A DNA stretch of 64,000 nucleotides from Geomesophilobacter sediminis (GTDB lineage Bacteria > Desulfobacterota > Desulfuromonadia > Geobacterales > Geobacteraceae), in NCBI RefSeq assembly GCF_016458275.1, contig NZ_JAEMHM010000017.1, positions 1-64,000 on the forward strand. Direction: 5' to 3'. Below the pieces are notes generated by a model. It was not told the origin of the DNA, searched no databases, and saw nothing but the letters and a program-made list of their open reading frames with translations. Below, in pieces: positions 56,924 through 64,000 of this stretch (the first letter of the stretch is position 1; every line of letters begins with the position of its first letter). The position numbers and the translations under genes are program-made.

Positions 56924-57331
56924 ATGACCGAAAGAAGACTGCGTGTACTTGTTGGCAAGCCCGGATTGGACGGACATGACCGCGGCGCGAAAATCATCGC
57001 CCGCGCGTTCCGCGACGCCGGTTTCGAGGTCATCTACACGGGGCTGCACCAGACTTCCGAGCAGATCGTCGCTGCCGCCATCCAGGAAGACGTCGACTGC
57101 ATCGGTCTTTCCATCCTTTCCGGCGCGCACAACACCCTGCTTCCCTCGGTCTGCGCCCTGCTGAAGGAGAAGGGTGCCAGCGACATTACCGTCTTTGCCG
57201 GCGGGGTCATTCCCGACGACGACATCCCGGGGCTGAAAGCTGCCGGCATCGGCGAGGTCTTCACCCCCGGCACCTCCACCGAGGCGATCGTGGAGTGGGT
57301 CCGCAAAACCATCGTTCCCCGCGCTGCTTAA
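56924..57331 (+). CDS. B12-binding small subunit/domain of a methylmalonyl-CoA-type mutase
   Basis: 135 residues, a stand-alone cobalamin-binding Rossmann domain. The cobalt-ligand motif DGHDRG (DxHxxG, D16-H18-G21), the LSILSGAHN and [10 protein letters not shown] loops and the GVFTPGT-like GEVFTPGTS are present. The catalytic large subunit is not in the window. It resembles the small chain of two-part acyl-CoA mutases. Confidence 0.92.
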   Translation: MTERRLRVLVGKPGLDGHDRGAKIIARAFRDAGFEVIYTGLHQTSEQIVAAAIQEDVDCIGLSILSGAHNTLLPSVCALLKEKGASDITVFAGGVIPDDDIPGLKAAGIGEVFTPGTSTEAIVEWVRKTIVPRAA

Positions 57332-57338
57332 AACACCT

Positions 57339-57366
57339 GAGCCGGAGGCGGCAACGCCTCCGGCTC
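57339..57366 (+). other. Perfect GC hairpin after the B12-binding gene
   Basis: GAGCCGGAGGCG and CGCCTCCGGCTC (12 bp, GCAA tetraloop) with no T-run. It could stabilise the 3' end or terminate transcription with Rho; it is not a standard intrinsic terminator. Confidence 0.7.
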
Positions 57367-57551
57367 ATCACGTTGCCTGCCTGCCTTCCCTCAAAATCCC
57401 TCTGCTCCTTCTGGTTCCCATGCTTCAGCTTGGGAACCCATAACATCGGGAAGCTCCAGCTTCGGCCGGAAGTCGGGCGAAGCTTCGGCCGGGATGCGTT
57501 CCCAAGGCTGGGGAACAGGGGAATGATTAAACTGATGGGCGTCCTTTTTAC

Positions 57552-57723
57552 TGTGGGTGCGCCTTTCCAGGCTTCCTATTGTGGGAGCGCCTTTCCAGGC
57601 GCGATCCGCCGCAGGCGGTGACAGAGTTACCGGTTGTTAGCCCCAGGAAAGAAGCTCCCACAGGGCAGGCCGCTGCGTTTCTTATCTGCGGGGACTGGAT
57701 CGCGACAGGAATGTCGCTCCTAC
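57552..57723. repeat. Cluster of four REP palindromes
   Basis: Two direct copies (57552-57575, degraded; 57581-57606, GCGCC-TTTCCA-GGCGC), a degraded reverse copy (57640-57662) and a reverse GTAG-type copy (57699-57723, GCGAC/GTCGC stem). They fill most of the gap between the B12-binding gene and meaB; 57367-57551 shows no gene. Confidence 0.75.
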
Positions 57724-57874
57724 ACGGGGGCGATTCGGGCCAGCAAAGCTGCAAAGGATGGATCTATTTGCCTTTTGCCGCCGGTAAGGTGTACCCTGTG
57801 AAGCTGGTTTGGCCTCGCCGAGACCGCCAGGATTGTGATGCCACCGGCGTGGCATATTCCAAGGAGATTTACTG

Positions 57875-58819
57875 ATGACGCTTGCACAACGCGTGCTTGA
57901 CGGCGATATCCGCGCCGCCGCCCGGCTGATGCGTGATATCGACGACCGTTTCCCCAGTGCGGTTACCGAGCTCAAATCGCTCTACCCGCATACCGGCAGT
58001 GCCTACATCATCGGGCTCACCGGTCCTCCGGGAGCGGGAAAGTCGACGCTGGTCGACCGGATCATCGAGGCCTACCGGAAAAAAGGGAGCCTGGTCGGGG
58101 TCGTTGCCATTGACCCGACCAGCCCGTTCACCGGCGGCGCCATCCTCGGCGACCGCATCCGGATGAACCGGCATGCCGAAGACCCCGGTGTCTTCATCCG
58201 CAGTCTCGCCACCCGCGGCGCGCTGGGCGGTCTGTCCCGCTCCACCATGGATGTGGTCAACGTGATGGATGCCATGGGCATGGACGTCATCATCGTCGAG
58301 ACGGTCGGGGTAGGGCAGGACGAAGTCGACATCGTGAGCACCGCCCACTCGACCGCCGTGGTCATGGTCCCCGGGCTGGGCGATGACATCCAGGCCATCA
58401 AGGCGGGCATCCTCGAGATCGGCGATCTTTTCATCGTCAACAAGGGGGACCGGGAAGGGGCCGACCGCACCGTCCGGGAACTCTCCGCAATGCTGGAGAT
58501 GAAGGAGAGCGATCCCAGTGCCTGGCATCCCAGTGTCCTCAAGACCGAGGGGGCCCGCGGGGTCGGCATCGACGAGTTGATCGACGAGTTCGAGAAGCAT
58601 CGTGCCTACCTGAAGAGTTCGGGACGCCTGTTGCGGCTCAATGAGGAGCGCAACAACAAGATCTTCATGGATACCCTGCGTGAGGAGCTTTTCGCCACCG
58701 TGCTCGACGTGATCCGCAAGGATGGCCGTTTCGAAGAGATCATGGATGGGATGCGTGAGCGCACCAAGGACCCCTACACCGCGGTGGAGGAAATCCTCTC
58801 GCGACACGCTTTTTCTTGA
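57875..58819 (+). CDS. meaB: MeaB/ArgK-type G3E GTPase, mutase chaperone
   Basis: 314 residues. G1 GPPGAGKST (about 49-57), AIDPTSPFTGGAILGDRIRM, VETVGVGQDEVD and the NKGD base-recognition motif define MeaB. MeaB protects and loads methylmalonyl-CoA mutase with AdoCbl. It sits after the B12-binding subunit gene, separated by the REP cluster, with AAGGAG before the ATG. Confidence 0.95.
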   Translation: MTLAQRVLDGDIRAAARLMRDIDDRFPSAVTELKSLYPHTGSAYIIGLTGPPGAGKSTLVDRIIEAYRKKGSLVGVVAIDPTSPFTGGAILGDRIRMNRHAEDPGVFIRSLATRGALGGLSRSTMDVVNVMDAMGMDVIIVETVGVGQDEVDIVSTAHSTAVVMVPGLGDDIQAIKAGILEIGDLFIVNKGDREGADRTVRELSAMLEMKESDPSAWHPSVLKTEGARGVGIDELIDEFEKHRAYLKSSGRLLRLNEERNNKIFMDTLREELFATVLDVIRKDGRFEEIMDGMRERTKDPYTAVEEILSRHAFS

Positions 58820-58901
58820 CCCCCGGGTCTAAAGGTGCTATCAACCCGGTAATGGGGCCAGTTCAGGCCCCATTAGTTGTTTCAGGTCGGGAGTTTGCAA
58901 G

Positions 58902-59747
58902 ATGTTACGTTCGATGTTGCGCAAGGTGTTGTTTTTTCTCTGTTTGGCCGTTGCTACCGCAATCGTTGTCTACCACCCGGTCACTGTCGCCGAGCCGGGT
59001 GCCAGCCCGCAGGACCCCGCTCACGAGGACCTGACCCGGGTCGAGTATCCGAGCCTCGCCAAGATTCCCTGGAAACGCCACTTCATCCGCCCGGAGGAGA
59101 CCCTCGAATCGCTTTTCGGCAAGGATTGGGTCTACGTGGCCCGCTTCAACCGGATCGACCGGCGTCATGTCTACCCCGGGATGACCATCAAGGTCCCGCT
59201 CGACATGGCCGCCTGCCGCAGCTACACGCCGCTTCCGGCGGAGTACCCGCCGGCGCAAAAATACGAAAAGTACATCCTGATCGATCTGACCGAGCAGTGG
59301 ATGGGTGCCTACGAGCACGGGAAGCTGAAGTTCTCCATGCCCGCTGCCACCGGGGCCACTGGCCACGAGACCCCGACCGGGCTGTTCCAGATCGATGCTC
59401 GCGACCAGACCCATTCCTCGTCGCTCTACAAGACGGAAGACCAGTCCGACCAGTATCCCATGGACAACGCCATGCGGTTCCATGTGGGTGCCGACAACGT
59501 TTCCTACTGGATCCACGCCCGCGACCTTCCCGGCAAGCCCGCTTCCCATGGCTGCGTCGGTCTTTACGACGAAGGGATGCAGAACCGGGTGTACGGCGTG
59601 CCGACCCAGCCCGTACTGCTCGACTCGGAGAAGATGTACGAGTGGGCCGTGGGCGAGAACGACTTTGAGGACGATCCGGGCTCCCTGGAGGAGATCGAGG
59701 ATGCCCCGATGGTCGAGGTGCGGGGGAGCAACCCGAGGTACATGTAA
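58902..59747 (+). CDS. L,D-transpeptidase (YkuD) with LysM-like segment
   Basis: 281 residues. An N-terminal membrane/signal segment (about 8-25), a LysM-like stretch (about 60-100, ending in VYPGMTIKVP) and a YkuD domain (about 120-240) with the catalytic HARDLPGKPASHGCVGL (His and Cys). It cross-links peptidoglycan or anchors proteins to it in the periplasm. The acidic tail is unusual (DFEDDPGSLEEIED). Confidence 0.9.
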   Translation: MLRSMLRKVLFFLCLAVATAIVVYHPVTVAEPGASPQDPAHEDLTRVEYPSLAKIPWKRHFIRPEETLESLFGKDWVYVARFNRIDRRHVYPGMTIKVPLDMAACRSYTPLPAEYPPAQKYEKYILIDLTEQWMGAYEHGKLKFSMPAATGATGHETPTGLFQIDARDQTHSSSLYKTEDQSDQYPMDNAMRFHVGADNVSYWIHARDLPGKPASHGCVGLYDEGMQNRVYGVPTQPVLLDSEKMYEWAVGENDFEDDPGSLEEIEDAPMVEVRGSNPRYM

Positions 59748-59751
59748 CGCG

Positions 59752-59906
59752 GTTCAACGTTCAACGTTCAACGTTCGACGTTCAAACGTGAAAAGCGGTC
59801 GCTTTACTTCCTTTGCTACGTACCGAGCCTAGTATGGAGCACCGGCACCAAGGCACGCCACCACTTCATGCAGAACGTAACGTTGAACGTTGAACGTTCG
59901 ATGTTT
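59752..59906. repeat. GTTCAAC heptamer clusters in inverted orientation
   Basis: About four CGTTCAA-type units at 59752-59788 and three to four reverse-complement units at 59873-59906 (AACGTTGAACGTTGAACGTT). The two clusters are inverted relative to each other across about 85 bases, filling the gap between the transpeptidase and DedA genes. Confidence 0.8.
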
Positions 59907-59920
59907 GTCCCGGGGTTCTC

Positions 59921-60553
59921 GTGCAGCAGCTACTGAAGGAATACCTACAGCTACACGGGTACTGGGTTCTCTTCATCGGTACCTTTCTGGAAGGGGAGGC
60001 GGTCCTTATCTTCGCGGGCCTGCTTGCCTGCCAGGGCTATCTCTCCATCTTCGGGGTGATCCTTTCCGCCTTCGCCGGCTCCTTCCTGGGCGACCAGTTC
60101 TACTTCCACCTCGGGCGTAAAAACGGCCCGTTCCTGCTCAGGGTGTTCACCCGGCTGTCCCGCAAGTTCCGCAAGGCGCTCAAGCTCATCGAGCGCTACG
60201 GCTCCTTCGTCGCTTTCATTTCCCGTTACACCTACGGTTTCCGGATCCTGTTGCCGATCGTACTGGGGATGACCGATTTCCCGGCGCGGCGCTTCCTGTG
60301 GTTCAATGCGATCAGCGCCTCCACCTGGGCCGCTGTCTTCGCGCTGGCGGGCTTTCTGTTCGGCAAGGGTGCCGCGCTGATCGTCGACGACCTGGAGCAG
60401 TACGAACCGTACATGTTCCTGGTCCTGGCGGGACTGATCGGGCTCATGTGGCTGTCCCATTTCCTTGCCCACTATATGCACCGGAACAAGGCACGAAAAA
60501 GGCTGCGCCGGATGCGGGCCCGGAAGAGCCAGTCCGCCGATGAACGCCGCTGA
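59921..60553 (+). CDS. DedA-family membrane protein
   Basis: 210 residues from a GTG. Several hydrophobic segments, the GSFLGDQFYFHLGRKNG motif (about 55-71) and ISRYTYGFRILLPIVLGM are DedA hallmarks. DedA proteins act in lipid scrambling, including recycling of undecaprenyl phosphate in some members. The C terminus is strongly basic (KARKRLRRMRARK). Confidence 0.9.
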   Translation: MQQLLKEYLQLHGYWVLFIGTFLEGEAVLIFAGLLACQGYLSIFGVILSAFAGSFLGDQFYFHLGRKNGPFLLRVFTRLSRKFRKALKLIERYGSFVAFISRYTYGFRILLPIVLGMTDFPARRFLWFNAISASTWAAVFALAGFLFGKGAALIVDDLEQYEPYMFLVLAGLIGLMWLSHFLAHYMHRNKARKRLRRMRARKSQSADERR

Positions 60554-60585
60554 ACGCCGATGTCCGCTGATAAGATCCTTGATCT

Positions 60586-60675
60586 CCCCCCTTTGCGAAG
60601 GGGGGCGGGGGGGATTTGCCTTTCTAGGTAACCTGAAAAATCCAAATCCCCCTAAATCCCCCTTCGCAAAGGGGG
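60586..60675. repeat. Inverted repeat of CCCCCTTTGCGAAGGGGG type
   Basis: The left arm (60586-60618) and right arm (60643-60675) are about 33 bases each and nearly complementary: CCCCC-TTTGCGAA-GGGGG followed by GGGGATTTG, and the reverse. They would form one large hairpin between dedA and trmJ. Confidence 0.75.
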
Positions 60676-60718
60676 ACTTAAATTCCTGCTTTAATTCACA
60701 CTTCAAAAGGTAGCCTGC

Positions 60719-61456
60719 ATGGAACTCAAAGATAAAGTCTGCATCGTGCTGGTCGGGACCCAGAGCCCCGGCAACATCGGGATGGTCTGCCGCGCCATGA
60801 AGAACATGGGGCTCTACGACCTGCGCCTGGTCAATCCCTGCCGGGTCGATCATCCGGACGCCCCGATGTTCGCCGTCTCCGCCAAGGACGTCCTGGAATC
60901 CGCCAAAATCTTCACCTCGCTGGAGGATGCCCTGGCCGATTGCGAATATTCCGTTGCCACCACCCGGCGCCACGGGAAATACCGCAACGAGATCAGCACC
61001 CCCTCCGACATCGTCAAGCGTTTTGCCACCTGCTCCGCGACCAGCCGGGTCGGGCTCGTTTTCGGCCGGGAAGACAGCGGGCTTACCACCGACGAGGTCG
61101 CTATCTGCCGCTGGCAGTCCACCATCCCCACCGCCGACGAATACGGCTCCCTCAACCTTTCCCAGGCGGTCCTGATCTTCTGCTACGAGTTCCTGATGGG
61201 GTACACGCCTGCCGCCCCTTCGGAGTTGCGGGAACTGGCCGGCACCAAATCCCTGGAGCCGTTCTACGACCACCTGGAGCGGACCTTGCTGCGGATCGGC
61301 TACCTCAACCCGCAAAACCCCGACCACATGATGCGTACCATGCGGCGGATCTTTGCCCGGGCCGAACTGGACGAGCGGGAAGTATCCTCGCTGCGGGGGA
61401 TGCTTTCGCAGATCGACTGGGCTGCCGCCGAATTCAAAGGTAAAAAGGGGAAATAA
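60719..61456 (+). CDS. trmJ: TrmJ-type tRNA 2'-O-methyltransferase (SPOUT)
   Basis: 245 residues. The knotted SPOUT motifs are TQSPGNIGMVCRAMKNMG, VFGREDSGLTTDE and YGSLNLSQAV, with the TrmJ C-terminal helical part (about 165-240). TrmJ methylates position 32 of tRNAs. The stop overlaps the next start by one base (TAATG). Confidence 0.92.
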   Translation: MELKDKVCIVLVGTQSPGNIGMVCRAMKNMGLYDLRLVNPCRVDHPDAPMFAVSAKDVLESAKIFTSLEDALADCEYSVATTRRHGKYRNEISTPSDIVKRFATCSATSRVGLVFGREDSGLTTDEVAICRWQSTIPTADEYGSLNLSQAVLIFCYEFLMGYTPAAPSELRELAGTKSLEPFYDHLERTLLRIGYLNPQNPDHMMRTMRRIFARAELDEREVSSLRGMLSQIDWAAAEFKGKKGK

Positions 61457-61767
61457 TGAACCTGGTCGGGGTTATCGGCATGCTTGCCGGGGTGCTCACC
61501 ACCGGTGCTGCCATTCCACAGGTCATCAAGACCTACCGGACCAGGCACGCCCGCGACCTTTCCATGTGGCAGCTGGTCATGCTGATCGCCGGGATGTTCC
61601 TGTGGCTGGTCTACGGCCTTTGCATCAGCGACCTTCCCCTGATTCTCGCCAACAGCATTTCCATCCTCTGTTACTCCTCCCTCATCGTGATGAAACTCCG
61701 CTTCGCCCAAGCCGGCCTGGACCGTCCGGCGCCCGCCGCCGTCGAAGATCCCGAGCCCAACGGCTGA
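61456..61767 (+). CDS. SemiSWEET-type small sugar transporter
   Basis: 103 residues with three membrane helices and the PQ motif in TGAAIPQVIKTYRTRHARDLS; the second half shows LANSISILCYSS. SemiSWEETs dimerise to carry sugars. Translationally coupled to trmJ by the one-base overlap, which is probably positional only. Confidence 0.9.
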   Translation: MNLVGVIGMLAGVLTTGAAIPQVIKTYRTRHARDLSMWQLVMLIAGMFLWLVYGLCISDLPLILANSISILCYSSLIVMKLRFAQAGLDRPAPAAVEDPEPNG

Positions 61768-61793
61768 TCGGACCTTAACGGGTCCCTTGGCAT

Positions 61794-61819
61794 GTAGGAG
61801 CGACATTCCTGTCGCGATC
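61794..61819 (+). repeat. REP-type palindrome (GTAG form)
   Basis: GTAGGAGCGACATTCCTGTC with a perfect GCGAC/GTCGC stem, 27 bases after the SemiSWEET stop. Confidence 0.8.
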
Positions 61820-61870
61820 ACCATAGAATGGGTGACCTTGATGGAAGCGGGTTCTGGGGCCTGGAATAGC

Positions 61871-61965
61871 GAAAAGGGGAAACCGTGATTCCGGGACTGC
61901 AGAAAAGGGGAAAAACTTGATCCCGGGACTGCAGGATAGGGGAAACCCTTGATTCCGGGACTGCA
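61871..61965. repeat. Three tandem 31-32-bp repeats
   Basis: Units at 61871-61901, 61902-61933 and 61934-61965 share a GGGGAAA start and the end GATTCCGGGACTGCA (unit 2 has GATCCCGGGACTGCA). They are direct and contiguous with no spacers, so this is not a CRISPR array. Non-coding. Confidence 0.85.
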
Positions 61966-61977
61966 GGATCTTACCCT

Positions 61978-62090
61978 GTGGGAGCGCCATTCCTGGCGCG
62001 AATAAAGGCAGATGCCGGTGGGCAGGGATACTGCCCGAGCTTGCTACGAGGTCGCCCAGCTCTTGTAGGAGCGACATTCCTGTCGCGATC
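61978..62090 (+). repeat. Two direct REP palindromes
   Basis: GTGG form at 61978-62002 (GCGCC/GGCGC stem) and GTAG form at 62064-62090 (GCGAC/GTCGC stem), both in forward orientation. They show the two stem variants side by side. Confidence 0.8.
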
Positions 62091-62460
62091 AACCGCAACC
62101 CCGATTGCCATATTTCCCTCCTGGCGACGAAGGGTGCAGCAAGCTACGCCCCAACGGTTGTTGGCGCTACCCCAACGGTACCGTCGCTTACCTGGGTGGC
62201 GGACGTCATAGCTGTACTGGCATTGATTTGGCCTCATTGGTTATGGTTCATTGAATGAAGCTTGCTTTGCCGATACTCATACGTTAAACTTCAGCTTCCT
62301 TGCGGCCGCCGCACTGTCAGTATCGTTAACCGCTTGCGCTCGATGCTTCCTCACTCGTCGGGGAAACTTCCCGACTGGCCCGGCCTCTTTGGCGCCGGGC
62401 GCCGATGCCGGCCGAACTCTTGCCACGCATCTTGCTATTGCATTTGACTGGGAGGGGAAG
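62091..62460. other. Region upstream of surE without recognised genes
   Basis: The frame of surE stays open to 62251 and would add 70 residues, but that part does not resemble SurE and the ribosome site GGGAGGGGAAG lies just before 62461. Otherwise nothing was recognised. Confidence 0.5.
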
Positions 62461-63207
62461 TTGAAAGTCCTACTTACCAACGACGATGGCGTTCACGCCG
62501 CAGGCCTCGCGGCACTGGTTACTGCTTTTTCCGCCGCGGCCGATGTGGTCGTGGTTGCCCCGGATCGGGAGCGCAGCGCCATCGCCCATGCCTTGACCCT
62601 CCATCACCCCCTGCGTGCCGCCCGGATCTCCGATAACGTCTATTCCGTGGACGGCACCCCAACCGACTGCGTCAATCTCGGCATTCACAGCCTCCTTACC
62701 TTCAAGCCCGACCTGGTCGTCTCCGGAATCAACCGGGGCTCCAACCTGGGCGACGACGTTACCTACTCCGGCACCGTTGCCGCCGCGATGGAAGCCACCC
62801 TGATGGGGATTCCCGCCATTGCCGTCTCCCTGGTGACCCGAAGCGAAGGCGACAACTACGCGGCGGCCGCCACCTTCACCCTGCGTCTTGCCCAAACCGT
62901 GCACGAGAAGGGGCTTCCCCAGGACACCTTCCTCAACGTGAACGTCCCCGATCTTCCCGAGGCCCAGCTGCTGCCGCCGCTCGTTACCACCCAGGGAAGA
63001 CGCAGTTACGAGGGGACCATCGTGGACAAGGTCGATCCCCGGGGGCGGAACTACTACTGGATCGGCACCGCCGACCTGAGTTTCCAGGACATTCCGGGCA
63101 GCGATTACCACGCCATTTCGCGCGGTCACATCTCGGTCACCCCGCTTCATTTCGACCTGACCAACTACGCCTCCCTGGACCATCTGAAGGGCTGGGAGCT
63201 GCGCTGA
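62461..63207 (+). CDS. surE: 5'/3'-nucleotidase SurE
   Basis: 248 residues from the TTG at 62461, directly after GGGAGGGGAAG. The metal motif TNDDG lies at residues 6-10. APDRERSAIAHALTL, SVDGTPTDCVNLG and SGINRGSNLGDDVTYSGTVAAA match SurE fully. It removes phosphate from nucleoside monophosphates. Followed by pcm, the common stationary-phase gene order. Confidence 0.95.
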   Translation: MKVLLTNDDGVHAAGLAALVTAFSAAADVVVVAPDRERSAIAHALTLHHPLRAARISDNVYSVDGTPTDCVNLGIHSLLTFKPDLVVSGINRGSNLGDDVTYSGTVAAAMEATLMGIPAIAVSLVTRSEGDNYAAAATFTLRLAQTVHEKGLPQDTFLNVNVPDLPEAQLLPPLVTTQGRRSYEGTIVDKVDPRGRNYYWIGTADLSFQDIPGSDYHAISRGHISVTPLHFDLTNYASLDHLKGWELR

Positions 63208-63266
63208 AGCTGGACTTTTGACTGGCGCTTTGTTATATTCCCCCGGCCTAAATAACGGGGGATTTA

Positions 63267-63914
63267 ATGGATTTTGCAGTAGCACGGAAAAGGATGGTTG
63301 GGGAGCTGGTGAAACGTGGCATCACGGACCAACGGGTGATCGATGCCATGCTCTCGGTTCCGCGGCACCTTTTCGTCGAGGAGGCGATGTCCTCGCAGGC
63401 ATATAGCGACACGTCGCTTCCCATCGGGGAGAAACAGACCATCTCGCAGCCCTACATCGTGGCGCGGATGACCGAGCTTTTGGAGCTCAAGGGGAAGGAG
63501 CGGGTGTTGGAATTGGGGACCGGGTCCGGCTATCAGGCCGCGATTCTGGCCACCCTTACCGACCGGGTCTACACCGTGGAGCGGATCCGTCCGCTGGCGC
63601 TCAAGGCGCGTAAGGTGCTGGACCGGCTCGGTCTTTTGAACGTGAACCTTAAGATCGGCGATGGCACCGACGGCTGGCCCGAGGAGGCTCCGTTTGATGG
63701 CATCGTCGTTACTGCCGGGGCTCCGCACGTCCCGGAATGCCTGGTCGAGCAGTTGGCACCTGGTGGCAGGCTGGTAATCCCGGTCGGCGACCGCAACGAC
63801 CAGCGGATGGTGCGGGTGGTAAAAAATGCCGACGGTTCCGTGGTTACGGAACAGTCCCTGGACTGCCGCTTCGTGCGGCTGATCGGCAGGAACGGCTGGA
63901 GCGAGGACTCGTAA
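63267..63914 (+). CDS. pcm: Protein-L-isoaspartate O-methyltransferase
   Basis: 215 residues. The N-terminal [20 protein letters not shown], the substrate motif [13 protein letters not shown] and the SAM motif [12 protein letters not shown] are intact. It starts repair of isoaspartyl residues in aged proteins. It lies 59 bases after surE. Confidence 0.96.
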   Translation: MDFAVARKRMVGELVKRGITDQRVIDAMLSVPRHLFVEEAMSSQAYSDTSLPIGEKQTISQPYIVARMTELLELKGKERVLELGTGSGYQAAILATLTDRVYTVERIRPLALKARKVLDRLGLLNVNLKIGDGTDGWPEEAPFDGIVVTAGAPHVPECLVEQLAPGGRLVIPVGDRNDQRMVRVVKNADGSVVTEQSLDCRFVRLIGRNGWSEDS

Positions 63915-63959
63915 ACCCGAAGCAAACTTGCATGGGCCCCGTGGCCGAAGGAGTCAGTC

Positions 63960-64000
63960 ATGGAAAACGAAGAACTGGTTGAAGACGTTCAGGAACCGAT
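63960..64000 (+). CDS. 5' end of an acidic protein, possibly rpoS
   Basis: ATG at 63960 with AAGGAG 7-8 bases upstream; the first residues are MENEELVEDVQEP before the window ends. In many proteobacteria surE-pcm is followed by nlpD and rpoS, and RpoS often has an acidic N terminus, so sigma-S is a guess from position only. Confidence 0.4.
   Translation, partial: MENEELVEDVQEP

Noticed and set aside
57339-57366. Intrinsic terminator after the B12-binding gene
   Set aside because: The stem is perfect but there is no T-run, so it is listed as a hairpin only.
61871-61965. Possible CRISPR array
   Set aside because: The 32-base units are contiguous without unique spacers, and no cas gene is present.
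62251-62460. N-terminal extension of surE
   Set aside because: The extra 70 residues do not fit the SurE family, and the ribosome site sits directly before the TTG at 62461.

Overview
The window is GC-rich, densely packed and most like a member of the Geobacterales (Geobacter / Geomonas / Citrifermentans group). That placement is inferred from the gene content and order: a rimP-nusA-rnpM-infB-rbfA-DHH-truB-rpsO-pnp run, a fused malic enzyme/phosphotransacetylase, class 40-type chemotaxis receptor architecture, surE-pcm, an Mla-type lipid transport operon, and a UGA-containing (selenocysteine) thiol-oxidoreductase gene.

Layout. 1-9 kb (minus strand): a truncated HAD nucleotidase behind thrC, then a tightly overlapping operon of secreted transglutaminase, metallo-beta-lactamase-fold hydrolase, MlaE, a motif-degenerate MlaF, MlaD, TPR lipoprotein and FecR-domain protein. 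9-23 kb (plus): the transcription/translation operon, opened by a promoter and an attenuator-like hairpin, followed by rpsO, pnp, an M16 protease, dut, an M29 aminopeptidase and a YciO/TsaC protein. 23-32 kb: an outer-membrane-like protein, queD-queE, a MoxR-DUF58-TgpA transglutaminase operon and a large TPR protein. 32-42 kb: TonB-like protein, maeB, HIT and ROK proteins, a DsbC-like protein, an EndoQ-type PHP endonuclease, PilZ and a chemotaxis receptor. 42-50 kb: MerR regulator divergent from a nitroreductase-M24 peptidase pair, then a selenoprotein of the DsbA/FrnE family with an in-frame UGA and a SECIS-like hairpin, a thiamine-binding-type protein, secreted proteins, an M1 peptidase and a ChaN-like protein. 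50-64 kb: paired FlgO-like lipoproteins, a small helix-turn-helix protein, a hybrid histidine kinase, tRNA-Val, three B12-related genes (cobO, a B12-binding subunit, meaB), an L,D-transpeptidase, DedA, trmJ, SemiSWEET, surE, pcm and the start of an unidentified gene.

Intergenic spaces carry much repeat DNA. About 17 copies of a GTAG/GTGG-headed REP palindrome with compensatory stem changes are scattered from 23 to 62 kb. There is a 157-bp MITE-like element with terminal inverted repeats and an 8-bp direct repeat at its ends, heptamer and 32-bp tandem arrays, and several large inverted repeats. No CRISPR array, prophage or complete insertion sequence was seen; the left edge may be the end of an insertion sequence that cuts the HAD gene.

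The most rewarding items for follow-up are the selenoprotein at 44788-45390 (a conventional gene call would start after its UGA), the catalytically degenerate ABC subunit at 5050-5721, the MITE and REP families, and the EndoQ homologue.
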